From Trametes villosa (taxonomy: Eukaryota > Basidiomycota > Agaricomycetes > Polyporales > Polyporaceae), in contig PUDQ02000018.1 of assembly GCA_002964805.2 (NCBI GenBank), forward strand, positions 248,001 through 312,000: a stretch of DNA of 64,000 nucleotides, given 5' to 3'. The notes beneath the pieces were generated by a model. That model made no database searches. It saw nothing but the letters and a program-made list of their open reading frames with translations, and had not been told where the DNA came from. The position numbers and the translations under genes are program-made. This document shows positions 10,277 to 21,041 of the stretch, piece after piece (the stretch's first letter is position 1; every line of letters starts with the position of its first letter).

Positions 10277-12464
10277 ATTTGCAGTCCCTTCTTATGGCCT
10301 CACGTCCTTGCACGACCTGGTTTCACTGGTGCTATACGGTGCTTTGAGTCGCTTCAGTACGTCTATTTCGTTTTTTGTGGATGTCGGAACCGCGAGGCTG
10401 ACCGCGACGTGCAGCCCTGGAACATGCCATCCATTGGACCATGCTGTGCTACGTGCTTCGTTCATCTGTGTTCGTCCACCTGTCCCTTCGCCTGTCTGCC
10501 TGTGTCTGTTTGTCGCACTACACTATCCCCTTCGTCACGCTGGTCGCCTTGGACTCCGACGCTCCCTTTGCTCCCTCCCCATTTGCCCTCGGCGGCCAGC
10601 AGGCATATCTGTCCACCCCACCCCACCACTCAACCCCGACTCCGCCTGCATCCACACACCACAGCACACCCTGTCTATACTTGCTGCTTCATACCCTTCT
10701 GCTTCATACTGTACATCTTCGGCCTTGCTCTCTCCCCCCTGCGGACAAAACGCCACGCCGTCCACACCTCACCCCTTGCATCTGTGCGTACGCGTCTACC
10801 CCTTCCACTCCCACTCCCTTCCCGGGCCGCCCACGTCCCCCTTCATGTGGCGGCCGCCCCGTGTTCCGCTTCTCTTCCTCTTCCTGTAGAAAATGGCCTT
10901 GGGAATTTTGGGACCCGTCCGACGAGACGAGCTGGGATGTACATATACCCCTGCGTTTCACTGTGTTTCTCTTCACTCCCGCGGCGCTGCCTGGGCGCCG
11001 TGGTGCTGTGGTCCTCCCCGGATGTCTGGCGGGTGCGGCGTCGAGTATATATCCTTCCGTATATACCGTACATATGTACCCCTCAATGTAGCATTGCTTC
11101 AGTTATTCCGAGTCGCCTGGTCGGATTTGGCTCAGATATATTTGGCCTTCGCGAAGGCTTCTTTAGACGATTTTACATGCAACGGTAACGCGAAGTGCGG
11201 GTATGCAATAGCCCTTGAAGTACACCGCCACCCAACACGTCCCTGCCCTGCTCCACCAAGGCTAATCGACGAGAACACAGGCTCTGGATGCTATACGACC
11301 GTGACGCGTTGACACTCACAATTCAGGATCAAAATCAAGCACGAGTGATACTGACTTGTTGAACCCCTCGGAGTACCGCCGGACCATTCATGTACAGTAC
11401 CCATCACATTCTCGCATTCGCAGGGCCATTCGACATACACAGTGATACTACACAGAACCCGTCTTCCCGAACCAGCAAAGCAAAGAGCCAACAGAAAGCG
11501 CATTTTGGTTTCCCCACCCGCGTGCAGCCCCGGCGAAGCGAGGCCGCGCGCAGAGGGTACTTATCCCGAGGACCACGAAAAGGTATGCGCCAGGACTCCA
11601 AACCGGAGTCCCTCCCCCGGGACGCACCTTGTATGTTCGTCCTCTTGCTGGACGATAAGACCCGTCGTCTTGTAAAATGTACCACCCAGAATCGGTCTCA
11701 GCGGGTGGAAGACGGGAATGGGGAGCAGATGCCACCCTGGCACGGTACTTATCCCCTGGGTGGTGGCCCGAGGCGGGCAGAGGCTGACATTTGACTTCAA
11801 GGAAATCGGGCCGCTCGATCGAGCTGAGAGTGCGCCAAAGAAACCCTAGATCGTCTGCGTCAGCCTCAATGTCGCCAGTGTGGCAGTCCTCCGAGTCGTG
11901 GGCATCCAGTTGAACGACCCCGGCGAATAAGAAATCACGCGATCGTGCGCAGACTCCATGGGTTGGCTGTGGTCATCCACCGGCTCTAAGATTTGGAATC
12001 TGGTTCCCCAGCCTTGGGCGTTTCCAGGCGTTTCCCTATTCATATGTTCATGCCTCCAGGTAGGTAATGATCATACGTATAACTTGAATGCCCCGCGGAA
12101 AGAGCTATTGCACATGACACTCTGAACTTGGATGGCGAAGTATAACTAGTACTAGCCCAACGAGTTCAATACTACGGCGACTAGTTTGTAACAAACTGAA
12201 GGGTACCTTGCAAGCCAGCATGTCCGCCGTGTACGTGAAACTATCCTATAGAGTAACAATCCGGTTCGTCTTCCTCGTCAGCCGTATCACAACCGTCATG
12301 AGGTGAAGCAAACGCTAAGATCTCTGGGCTAGTGGATCTGTGTCATACTGAGAGCATACTCTGACATCACAGTGGTGTGGTCTTCGGGAGCTGTGTTCTT
12401 TGTGGGGTATTGCTAGCGTCGCAAACCCCTCGATGACGGTCACCCGTTAGACCTGGGTTTATCG
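10277..12464. other. intergenic region, 2.2 kb, no supported gene
   Basis: The first 900 bases are C/T-rich (long CCACCCC and TCCC runs), probably 3' UTR and spacer, and produce several overlapping cysteine/proline-rich frames that are compositional artefacts. Around 11590 there is a small perfect hairpin (GGACTCC, 5-nt loop, GGAGTCC). GGTACTTATCCC occurs twice (about 11558 and 11744). The right part is the 3' flank of the minus-strand DUF6534 gene. Confidence 0.5.
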
Positions 12465-14671
12465 TCAGCGACACACAAAGTCATCCATCCCCGAAAACAT
12501 GAGTCTTACGGCTGATGCGTCCGGGTGGTAGCCAAGGGTGTAGTTCCCCAGATCGCGCTCCTGCGAGCTGTTAGTGAACACACGCATTACAACGACCGCT
12601 CCAACTCACCTTCAGCTCGGCGGCCAATGAAGGGGGGTACACCGCCTGAGCTTTGAATATGTCGTCCAACAGGTTTGAATCGGGGGCCAGAGTAGCGATG
12701 GACGCGCGGTAGGTGGAGCCCTCCTCGGAGAGGGGAGGCTCGGGGGACTCGCCCAACCTGACAGGCGCGACTGGGCGCCGTTCAGTCACGCTACGGCGCG
12801 CGGTATTGGGTCAGAGAAGTTCAAATCAATCGTGTAGTGTTAACAACGGGAAGGCTTACTTCAGGAGCACGCTGAGCGTGTACACTTGGTACCGACGTCA
12901 GCAAATGCGAACCTTTGAAGCGGAGAAGAAATCCTACGGTTCCCGAGAACGAAGGTGACGGCTAGCCAGCTCATGTCGAGGCCCATGATCGACACCCCGA
13001 TAGCACCATACAACGAGAGGAGCCTGTATGGCAGTGGATGTTCGTTAGCTATTCGTAACAGAAACTACGCGCACAGCACATACCCGCAGCCAAACAAACT
13101 CTTCAGCGTCCAGTACTCCATTTGATCCATTGCGGTTGCTCCCCCACGGCTGTATCCCGAGGTCGTGCGGTTAGTTCCCGCCACCCTGTACAAGTAGCGT
13201 AGCTACGCACAATCTCGATGTATGCGGCTTCTGGAGCCATACATATCCTACGGCAGCGAGCGTGATGTCCAGCGCGGCTGAGATGCCGAAGGTCGTAGCC
13301 ATCGGCCACTATTTGTTGGCCCTGTCAGTGAGGTGGTTCGGATCTTACTATGTGGTGGAGACTGACGACGTCGGTGGTGGTGGTGATCATCACTGTGGCA
13401 TAGCCCTGCTGGAAGCTGGCGGCGTGGGTCAACTTTTCGTCTACCTGAGCTTGTCGCATACACCACGTACATCTCGAAAGCGGAGACTGTGGGCCGCGCA
13501 TGACGGGGAACATGAGCTGGATGGTCGGGCCACCATTTAAGATATGCTCACAGATCGACAACGCTGCATAGAAGAAGTACGTTAGCAAGCTCAACAATGG
13601 TCTCAAAGCTGGAAACGTACCGAGTTGCAGCAAGATGAACGGCACCTGACGAAGCGTACGAATGTTAGAAGGCCATAATTGACAGACTTTGCAACGCTAC
13701 CATAGTCCCGGTGAAGGCCGCATTGTGCTTAGCTGAAAGAGCGTGGCGTCAGGTCGGAGCAATATCTGCACATCAAAAACGCGACCCTACCAGCATGGAG
13801 GCGGCAGACGAAGAAGCTAAGATGTACGTGAGAGGCGGCTCCCATGTGTACGTCTTCAAACTCACCTCTGTGCGAGCGAAGCTGTGATGGTCTGAGGGGA
13901 TCGCTCGTCAAAAAAATCAGCAACGCGCCAGGATGATGACCTCTTACCATCACCGCGAGTTGGACCTTTCGAATCGGGAATGTAACATTAGTTCACAAGT
14001 CGGGCCCGGCGCGCCTGAATCAAATCGCGCGTACCGCAATGCTCCTGCAGTTGTGTCTCGCGGTCAGCAGACAACCCAGGTCATGAGGGCGCGTGCTTGC
14101 TTACCACTCGGTATTGAGCAGGTCGAACAGGTTCGAATCGAAATCGACGACGAGGGACGTATAGACAGCGTGAACGGTGATAGCCATTTGCACAAAGTTC
14201 AAGAACCTGGTGGTAATTGAGCTCAATCGCTGACCCCTCGTTACGTGCGAATATACGTACACGAGGCCTGCGACCTAAATCAATGTGCTCAGCGAGGGTG
14301 TAGTTGGGTGGCGGAGCCCGTACTCACAGCGAGTTTTGTGGTGACTCCGCCCCGCCCGGAACCTTGACGAGCGTAGCCCAGCGCCTTGGTACACACAGCT
14401 CCAAAGGCACTAATAAGCCAGCGTGTTATGAACGGAGAACTCGAGAAAAAGATGCGAAATCGACGTACATAGCCGCGAAGAGCAAACCAAACAGTAGGAG
14501 GCTCAAGGCCGCATTGAGCATCGATGATACGTCCGAGAACCCCCCAGACGGGATGTCAGAAGAATTCAGCAGGCTGTCGGTGTCCGCCGGCACCGCGGTG
14601 CTAGTGGCGAAAGCACTCGCGCTGCTTTGAGATGCGGAAGGGGCTAAGCCGAAGGAGGACATGTCGGGCAT
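12465..14671 (-). CDS. DUF6534-type multi-pass membrane protein (many small exons)
   Basis: The start codon is taken at 14671-14669 (MPDMSSFGLAPS). Exon 1 carries a first membrane helix (NAALSLLLFGLLFAAMYV). Further exons rebuilt from GT-AG pairs encode NFVQMAITVHAVYTSLVVDF, DSNLFDLLNTEW, VQLAVM plus ITASLAQRFFVCRL, LLSLYGAIGVSIMGLDM, and VYTLSVLLN joined to VTERRPVAPVRL. The last exon begins ERDLGNYTLGYHPD and ends GMDDFVCR-stop at 12465. The order (short N-terminus, helices, a 'VHxxYxxLVxxF...W' segment, then 'YTxSLLxxLN' and a polar tail) is that of the basidiomycete-specific DUF6534 family of roughly seven-helix proteins, whose function is unknown. I count at least eight exons; some middle junctions are provisional. 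A decayed relative of the tail lies at 985-1265. Confidence 0.78.
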
Positions 14672-15716
14672 AGGAGTCGTGAGCAGCGTAGCGGAAAGCG
14701 GGCGCAGGGAAGCGTCCAACTTGTGCCGCACAGCACAGGCAGCACTCTTATAGCCCGGAGAACATGCCTCGGATTCGGGCGTTTCTGCTGATGGGCGTGG
14801 GCGCGGGCGTGCTGATATTGAGCGCGATAATCCAGCCGCAGCTCGCGGGGACCTCGTTGACCGTGCAGATTGTATGGGAAGACGTCGAGCGTCAGGGCGC
14901 GAAGGCAGTCAAACCTGTGCAGAGGCGTCATGGGGGCCCGGAGAAAACGCCTCAGAATGGCTGTTGCGCGGAGGCATCACGTACTGCGTACGAATTTGCA
15001 CTTCGCGAGACCCCACGGTTTGCTGCGCATAGGACTACTGATCAGCATGACGAGGCTCGAGCTCAGTATGCTTATCGAATGCGATGCATGTCATGGAGTA
15101 CGGCCCTGACTCTACTCAGACTCCCTGCACAAAATGCATCGGTGTTGTTAGCTCCGAGTCATGGCAATCAGCTGCCGCCAAACCACTCACATCGTACTTT
15201 TGTTGAGAGAATGACGCCACCTAACGTGCAGCGCCCATCGTGTGCCTCGCGTGCGTCCAAAACCTTACACCAGCGGGCTTCATAACCGACATGTGAACCG
15301 CTGGGTGGAAGCTGCTGCGGCCAAACATTAAATGACGATATACCAAGTGGCGTACTGTCACTTGCAGAAGGAGCACACAATGATAGAATCGAAGCTGCAT
15401 ACAATACCCAACTTTGCTTGAGGACAAGCAGCGAGGGGGCGCCGTATAGAGTGTTAGAACTTGGTAGATAGCGGGGAAAGGATACCAGTATGCTGAAAAC
15501 AGCTCCTTCTAAGCCGTACCAGTGATAGGTATGCTGTTCATGATAGGGTGATGTCGACAAGATGCCAGGCGGGCTATCGACCCACATTACCCATGGTGCG
15601 ATGTTACGCTGTAGCTGAGCGTCCTTACGCCTATCAAGGCTGTATTACGGCTCATCCGGGCCCCGAGATCTGTTGTGGGTCCTCGTGGGGGTAATACTAG
15701 CATGACAAGTCAGAGG
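14672..15716. other. intergenic region between the DUF6534 gene and the retrotransposon
   Basis: It holds the 5' flank of the minus-strand DUF6534 gene. Open frames on both strands here (for instance 14764-15285 plus, 15168-15587 minus) show no domain or splice logic. Before the insertion this DNA was contiguous with 22282 onward, so it also formed part of the upstream region of the IGPS gene. Confidence 0.5.
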
Positions 15717-15721
15717 AGTAG

Positions 15722-15981
15722 TGATACGAACAGCGTCGGGATCACGCTGAGGGAGATGGGGGGAAGAATGTACCAGCTCGAAGCTGGAGACCAGAGTCCC
15801 AGCTCGAGGGTGTCTTTATTCGCAAATGTAACAAGACTTCGTACTAATCCTACATAAGTAAAGTAAGTCTCAGGAATAAGAACGTATTGTAAGCTCAGAC
15901 TAGTCGCATTAGATCGGCTGAGTAAAGGCAGGGGTTCGTCGGCTGACGCTCTTGGCTCGTAACCTGACCTCGATCGTAACA
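15722..15981 (-). repeat. 3' LTR of the chromovirus
   Basis: 260 bp. On the plus strand it starts TGATACGAACAGCG and ends GACCTCGATCGTAACA. Same length and, by eye, the same sequence as the right-hand copy. It is the 3' LTR because the element is transcribed leftward. It contains AATAAA on the element strand, usable for 3' end formation. Confidence 0.95.
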
Positions 15982-16008
15982 AATACCCCCCGCTCAAGAA
16001 TCGTGTCC

Positions 16009-19000
16009 TCACGATTCCGCATGGTCGTCTACTACTGTGCCGAATGTCCAATGTACTTGTCCACTTCGTCCACGCCAGCGGTCCCACTTCCTATCCCAAT
16101 ACTCCCAACTCCGCACATCTGGGTCCATCAAGTCTAGTCGCCGGGAGCGCGGTGCAATGCGGATGGTCGGCATGCGTGGTGCAGTCGGGTTTCGGTCATG
16201 GAAGGTGTCGAGCATAGGCTTGTGAGTCTTCACCAGCGCAGAACGCTTTTCCCAAGTGTTCTCGGAACGCGGCTTGTCCCTCCACTTGATCAAATACTGC
16301 AGACCTCCACGCACCACCTTCGAATCAAGGACATCTTCTGGCTCAGGAGATGCGGCGGTCACGTCTGGGGCGACCGTTTCCATCGGCGACTGACTCGGGA
16401 AGCTCGGCGGGTGCGCTGGGGATAGCAGGACTTCGTTGAAGACCGGGTGGATAGCCTTCCATTGCTTCGGGAGCTTCAGACGGTACGCACTTTGGCCCAC
16501 CTTCTCTTGAATCTGGAAGGGCCCGTAACGTTTGTCTTCTAGCTTCTTGTTCGGACGGTCGCTCGAGATGTGGAAGGAGTCGAGTAACACCCAGTCGCCG
16601 ACGTTGTACGGTACCGATTCTCGGCGATGCCGGTCGTACTTCCGTTTCATCGTGTCCTTAGCGACCTTCAACGCAGAAGCCGCCTGTCGCGAGATCCCCT
16701 TCATGCGCGCCGCAAACTGCTCAGCCTCCTCAGCTGCTACCGTCTTCTTCGTCTCTACCCCGGTGAACGCTTCCCGGCCATGGGTCATGTAGAATGGCGA
16801 AAACCCGGTAGCGGAGTGCTTCCTGTTCCGGTATGCAAACATTGCGAGCGGCAACCAGTCGGACCAGTCGTCCTGACGATGGTTAACAAAGATGCGAAGG
16901 TAGTTTTCAATCTCTTGGTTAATGCGCTCCGTCTGACCATCTGTTTGGGGATGGTAGGCAGTGCTTGGGTTCCCTTGAACTCCAAGCTTCCGATAAAGAT
17001 CTCGGATGAACGCTGAGACGAAAATTGACCCTCGATCAGAGTATACACGTCGCGGTAGTCCATGATTTGCATATACATGTTTCAGGAACAGGTTTGCCCA
17101 ACCTTCCGAGCTCAACTGGTCGGTGCAAGGGACGGCAATGAAGTCTTTCGACTTCATGTCCACGATGACAAGGATAGCATTGTCTCCATGCGAGCCTGGT
17201 AGATGGGTGATCATGTCTACTGAGATGTACTCCCAGTTGTGTTCCGCAATCGGGTTGGGATTCAGTGGTGCAGCGCGGCGCCGGTGATCGATTTTCGACC
17301 TCTGGCATATGGCACATCCCTTGACGTACGCGCTGATGTCTTTGCGCATGGACGGCCACCAGTAGGATCGGAAAATTAATTCCTGCGTCTTTTCTCGACC
17401 TGGATGTCCGGCGCTGACTGAATCATGATGTGCGGCTATGACACGTCCCCGTAAGCCCTTGTCATTGGGTACGACCAATTTCCCCTTCCTGTAGACCAGA
17501 CCGTCCTCGGTCTGTTCAAAATCTCCGCTACGACCAAGCTCGTTACGAACGGTGTCGTCAAGAAGCTCTCGCAATGTAAAGCACTCTTTCCGAATATTAT
17601 CTGCACCGTCGATAGCAACTGGTCGGAACCATTCGGGCTTCAGTAACACAACATCATCATTCGCGCTGTCTCCGATGTCATGGTCGGGACGTCGGGAGAG
17701 CGCGTCAGATTTGCCCATGGTTCTTCCCGGCCGGTGCGTGAGCACAAAATCATAATCCTGCAGAGTGACAACCCAGCGTGCTTGACGCGGATTAAGGCGT
17801 TGAGGCTTCCGGAAGTATTCAAGATTCTTGTGGTCGGTGTGAATCTCAAACTTCTCCTTGGAGCCTTTTAGGAAGTGACGCCATTCATCCAGCGCGGTCA
17901 TTAGGGCTAACATCTCGCGGTCATAGATTTCATAATTGCGCTCTGCCGGCGAGAGAGATTTTGACAAGAAGGCGATAGTCCGCCATTGTCCATCCTGCTT
18001 TTGCGCGAGCTCTGCTCCAAGCGCAAACTTCGAAGCATCGCATTCAACTTTGAAAGGATCGTGATCATTTGGAACAGCAAGTACGGGTGCAGAAGTAATT
18101 GCTGTTTTGATCCTGTCAAAAGCGTCCTGCTCCGTTTCGGTCCATCGCCATTCTGCGAGTCCAGTCAATCTGTTCAACGGTGCTGCGATCTTGGAGAAAT
18201 CTCTGATGAAACGGCGATAGAAATTTGCGAATCCTAGGAAGCCCTGTACATCCCGTTTAGATTTGGGTGTAGGCCAGCCGGTGACACCAGCTACCTTGGC
18301 AGGGTCCATTTTGACTATTCCAGGAGCGATTATGTGCCCGAGGTACTCGGTCTCCTGTACTTCAAATTCGCATTTCTCAGGTTTCACCGTCAGCTTATTT
18401 TCTCGCAATATCTGCAGCACTTGTCGAACAATTAACCGGTGCTCCGCAAGGCTCTCCGTGAAGACAAGGATGTCGTCGAGGTATACAATGACCTTTCCCT
18501 TCAAGATGAGGTCCCGAAAGATGTCATTCATCATCATTTGAAAGGTGGAAGGGCTATTCGACAATCCGAAGAACATGACGAGAGGATCATACGAGCCGCG
18601 ATTGGTGATGAACGCAGCTTTCTCCTCGTCGCCCTCCTTCATGCGAATATTATTGTAACCCCATCGAATATCTAGCTTGGTGAAGTACTTTGCACCCTTC
18701 AGTCGGTCAAGAAGTTCCGACATCAGCGGTAACGGATATTTATTCTTCTTTGTCATGTCGTTCAACTTCCGATAGTCTTGGACTGGTCGGAGTTTCCCGT
18801 CCTTTTTCTTGACAAAGAAGAACGGCGCCCCCCACGGTGATTTTGAAGGGCGTATCCGTCCGGTACGAAGATTCTCCTCCAAGAAAGTATCCAATGCATC
18901 CTGCTCTTCCAGCGTCATAGGATATATCTTTCCGCAGTAAGGCTTAGCTCCAGGAAGTAGCTCGATAACGTGGTCGTAAGGACGATGTTCCGGAAGTACG

Positions 19001-20019
19001 TTGAAGGTGTCTTCCGAAAATACGTCTCCGAAGTCTCGATAAGGCTCCGGAACCACGTCCTCGAATGTGCGCTTTCCTTTTGCCTGGTTTTGTTCAATTG
19101 CAATATCCATCGCAACAGAACTCCTAGCCCGTAAGTGTACTGCGTTAAGTTTCTCCTGACGGGACTTCAGGTACGACGAGGTATTCAGCTTAAAGACAGT
19201 ATCACCCTCGTCTACGACACGCTGACATGAGGAAGGGCATCGGTTGAATTCAATCAGCTTCTTTTGCCAGTCAATCGAGGGATTATGGTGCTCAATCCAC
19301 TCGTGGCCCAAGAATAGATCGGCCTTCCCCAAGTCGGTGACCAGGAACTGAACGCGTTCTCGATGGTCTCCGATGCGCAGCCATAGAAGGACATAATGGG
19401 TGATAGAGCCTCCCGCATTCGGCGTGCCGTCCGCGTTGTACACTGCGATGGGCTGCTCGAATGGGTGCATAGTAAGCCTAGCTCGTCGAACCAAATCCCT
19501 ATGTACGCATGATCCCGTGCAGCCAGTGTCCACCAAGCCCACTAAGTCCGTCTTCTCGCCCGTCTCCGGATTCTCAATGGTCAGCGGTACATCCAACTGG
19601 CGCCTCGCGCCGGACCCACGAACCACCTTGAAATACCGGGGACCCTCCCTCGTGATACTGAAAGCATTGGTTTTGGTGTCCACCGCACTCGGACGTTTTT
19701 TCTCGATTTTTTCGGTGATTTTATCAATAGGTGTAGTACTAGTACAAGTAGGGAAACGGGAAGAGGAATGAAGCACCGGTTTAGACCGCCGGCCGCGCTC
19801 AAAGTGAGACGCCTCTTCGGTATGAGTCAACGAAGACCGAGTCGAGATCTCCGTAGTCGAGGGCGTCGAAGTCGAAAGACGAGAAGGAAGGGATGAGAGA
19901 ATGGGAACCGAAAGAGTTGATGAACGAGTCGAGAGAGAGGGAGAGTCGCCAGAGGGGATAATCATACAGGCACCAGAGGGAAGGGAACGCGTGGGTGCGG
20001 TCACGCGCTCCCGAAGTCG
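16009..20019 (-). CDS. pol: chromovirus Pol polyprotein (protease, RT, RNase H, integrase, chromodomain)
   Basis: In the -1 frame relative to Gag, open from upstream of the Gag stop to the stop at 16009; about 1336 codons after the proposed slip, so roughly 1677 aa as Gag-Pol. Visible in order: aspartic protease (LVDTGCTGS, about Pol residue 165), reverse transcriptase (YLDDILVF), RNase H (VECDASKFALGA and HTDHKNLEYF), integrase zinc finger (H...H...CAICQRSK) and DDE core (SVDMITHLPG, YSDRGSIF, HPQTDGQTERINQEIEN), a GPY/F-type module (DKRYGPFQIQEKVG), and a C-terminal chromodomain (VRGGLQYLIKWRDKP...NTWEKRS). The chromodomain places it among chromoviruses and in that group usually directs integration toward particular chromatin. 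No stop or frameshift breaks the frame. The N-terminal 150 residues before the protease are Ser/Thr-rich linker. Confidence 0.95.
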   Translation of the reverse strand, partial: RLRERVTAPTRSLPSGACMIIPSGDSPSLSTRSSTLSVPILSSLPSRLSTSTPSTTEISTRSSLTHTEEASHFERGRRSKPVLHSSSRFPTCTSTTPIDKITEKIEKKRPSAVDTKTNAFSITREGPRYFKVVRGSGARRQLDVPLTIENPETGEKTDLVGLVDTGCTGSCVHRDLVRRARLTMHPFEQPIAVYNADGTPNAGGSITHYVLLWLRIGDHRERVQFLVTDLGKADLFLGHEWIEHHNPSIDWQKKLIEFNRCPSSCQRVVDEGDTVFKLNTSSYLKSRQEKLNAVHLRARSSVAMDIAIEQNQAKGKRTFEDVVPEPYRDFGDVFSEDTFNVLPEHRPYDHVIELLPGAKPYCGKIYPMTLEEQDALDTFLEENLRTGRIRPSKSPWGAPFFFVKKKDGKLRPVQDYRKLNDMTKKNKYPLPLMSELLDRLKGAKYFTKLDIRWGYNNIRMKEGDEEKAAFITNRGSYDPLVMFFGLSNSPSTFQMMMNDIFRDLILKGKVIVYLDDILVFTESLAEHRLIVRQVLQILRENKLTVKPEKCEFEVQETEYLGHIIAPGIVKMDPAKVAGVTGWPTPKSKRDVQGFLGFANFYRRFIRDFSKIAAPLNRLTGLAEWRWTETEQDAFDRIKTAITSAPVLAVPNDHDPFKVECDASKFALGAELAQKQDGQWRTIAFLSKSLSPAERNYEIYDREMLALMTALDEWRHFLKGSKEKFEIHTDHKNLEYFRKPQRLNPRQARWVVTLQDYDFVLTHRPGRTMGKSDALSRRPDHDIGDSANDDVVLLKPEWFRPVAIDGADNIRKECFTLRELLDDTVRNELGRSGDFEQTEDGLVYRKGKLVVPNDKGLRGRVIAAHHDSVSAGHPGREKTQELIFRSYWWPSMRKDISAYVKGCAICQRSKIDHRRRAAPLNPNPIAEHNWEYISVDMITHLPGSHGDNAILVIVDMKSKDFIAVPCTDQLSSEGWANLFLKHVYANHGLPRRVYSDRGSIFVSAFIRDLYRKLGVQGNPSTAYHPQTDGQTERINQEIENYLRIFVNHRQDDWSDWLPLAMFAYRNRKHSATGFSPFYMTHGREAFTGVETKKTVAAEEAEQFAARMKGISRQAASALKVAKDTMKRKYDRHRRESVPYNVGDWVLLDSFHISSDRPNKKLEDKRYGPFQIQEKVGQSAYRLKLPKQWKAIHPVFNEVLLSPAHPPSFPSQSPMETVAPDVTAASPEPEDVLDSKVVRGGLQYLIKWRDKPRSENTWEKRSALVKTHKPMLDTFHDRNPTAPRMPTIRIAPRSRRLDLMDPDVRSWEYWDRKWDRWRGRSGQVHWTFGTVVDDHAES

Positions 20020-20025
20020 AAACCC
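19983..20025 (-). promoter_or_regulatory. -1 programmed ribosomal frameshift cassette between Gag and Pol
   Basis: On the element strand, GGGTTTC (20025-20019) fits X XXY YYZ exactly in the Gag frame (caG GGT TTC). After a 6-nt spacer (GACTTC) comes an 11-bp stem, GGGAGCGCGTG (20012-20002) pairing with CACGCGTTCCC (19993-19983), with one G-U pair and an 8-nt loop. The Gag stop TGA (20003-20001) lies at the top of the stem. Slipping back one base continues as RLRERVTAPTRS into the open Pol frame. Confidence 0.82.
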
Positions 20026-21041
20026 TGCGCCGCGAAGTCTTCGGGGTCTTCGGCGGCGAAGAGGCGGATGGCCTCGATGAACTCGTCGCGCGCGGTCTCC
20101 TCCTCCCAGGCACGGCGGACGCGCTGCTGCTGCGGGTTCCGGTTTGGGACGTGCCATGGGGACTGACACGGTCCGGCCTCGGACTTCTTCTTGCCGCACT
20201 TGATGCAGGCGCGGTCGAGGTCCATGGGCTGGCCGCGGCCACCGTACGTGATGCCGGTGCCGTCGTGTCGAGCAGAGGGGGGAGAGGTGCCGGCGGCGTG
20301 CGCGACCGGAACGGGTGCCGGGTTCCGTATGGGCGCCGTCGGGGGCGGGGCACGCGAAGTCGTCGCGGTCGTGGGGGAGGTAGAGGTTGTGGTCGAGGGA
20401 GTGGGGGCCGATGTGTGTCCGCGCAGGACGATCTGCCCCTTGCGCCAGAGCGTGTCGATGCTCGAGATGCGGGCCTTCCACGCGTCGTAGTTCTCGGGCT
20501 CGGAGCCAGACGCGTAGATAGTTTGTACAATGTTCGGCCTCGCGTTGCGCTGGAGGATGTCGAGGACGTGCGCGTCAGTCGTCTTGAACTCGGCGAGGTC
20601 GACGAGTTCTTCGAAGTCTTGAAAGAACTCGTTTGCGGGGCGGTTGCCCATATAGCAGCGTTCTAACCGCGCTTGTGCGGTCTTCGCGAGGTTCGGGTCG
20701 ACGAAGATCTTGTCGAGCTCGGTCCAGAAGTCGGCGGGGTCGGCGAACGTCCAGGTACCGCCCTGGTGGTGCTTCTTCGAGAAGGCCTGTCTCCAGCGCT
20801 CGACGCGTTCTCCACGGATGAAGGAGACAATCGTGGTGAGGGCTCGATCCTTGCCCATGCTTCCCACGTAGAGCTGCACCTGCTGCTTCCAGGCGTCGTA
20901 TCGCGCCTTAGTCCCATCGAAGGTGTCGGGCTCCTTGACCTTGGGTTGGGGTTGCGAGGTCGAGGGTTGGAGACGGCTGAAGAGCCGCTCGATCGCCGCG
21001 TCGACGTAGGCTTGCGTAGCCGAATCGAGTGGAGCCGCCAT
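20001..21041 (-). CDS. gag: chromovirus Gag protein
   Basis: 346 aa from the ATG at 21041 (MAAPLDSATQAYVD) to the TGA at 20001. It has the retrotransposon Gag core: VKEPDTFDGTKARYDAWKQQ, then a helical capsid-like region with FIRGERVERWRQAF, FWTELDKIF and ANEFFQDFEELVDLAEF. A Pro/Thr-rich linker follows, then a zinc-knuckle-like motif, CIKCGKKKSEAGPCQSPWH, whose spacing departs from the usual CX2CX4HX4C. An acidic tail ends at the stop. Gag forms the particle and binds element RNA. Its last codons overlap Pol and include the slippery heptamer. Confidence 0.92.
   Translation of the reverse strand: MAAPLDSATQAYVDAAIERLFSRLQPSTSQPQPKVKEPDTFDGTKARYDAWKQQVQLYVGSMGKDRALTTIVSFIRGERVERWRQAFSKKHHQGGTWTFADPADFWTELDKIFVDPNLAKTAQARLERCYMGNRPANEFFQDFEELVDLAEFKTTDAHVLDILQRNARPNIVQTIYASGSEPENYDAWKARISSIDTLWRKGQIVLRGHTSAPTPSTTTSTSPTTATTSRAPPPTAPIRNPAPVPVAHAAGTSPPSARHDGTGITYGGRGQPMDLDRACIKCGKKKSEAGPCQSPWHVPNRNPQQQRVRRAWEEETARDEFIEAIRLFAAEDPEDFAAQGFDFGSA

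Noticed and set aside
11590..11615. Small hairpin GGACTCC...GGAGTCC considered as part of a tRNA or terminator
   Set aside because: No acceptor stem, anticodon arm or B-box around it; an isolated 7-bp stem is expected by chance in 64 kb.
14120..14150. GGTTCGAATCG phrase resembling a tRNA B-box
   Set aside because: It lies within a coding exon of the DUF6534 gene (VDFDSNLF) and no A-box or cloverleaf can be drawn.
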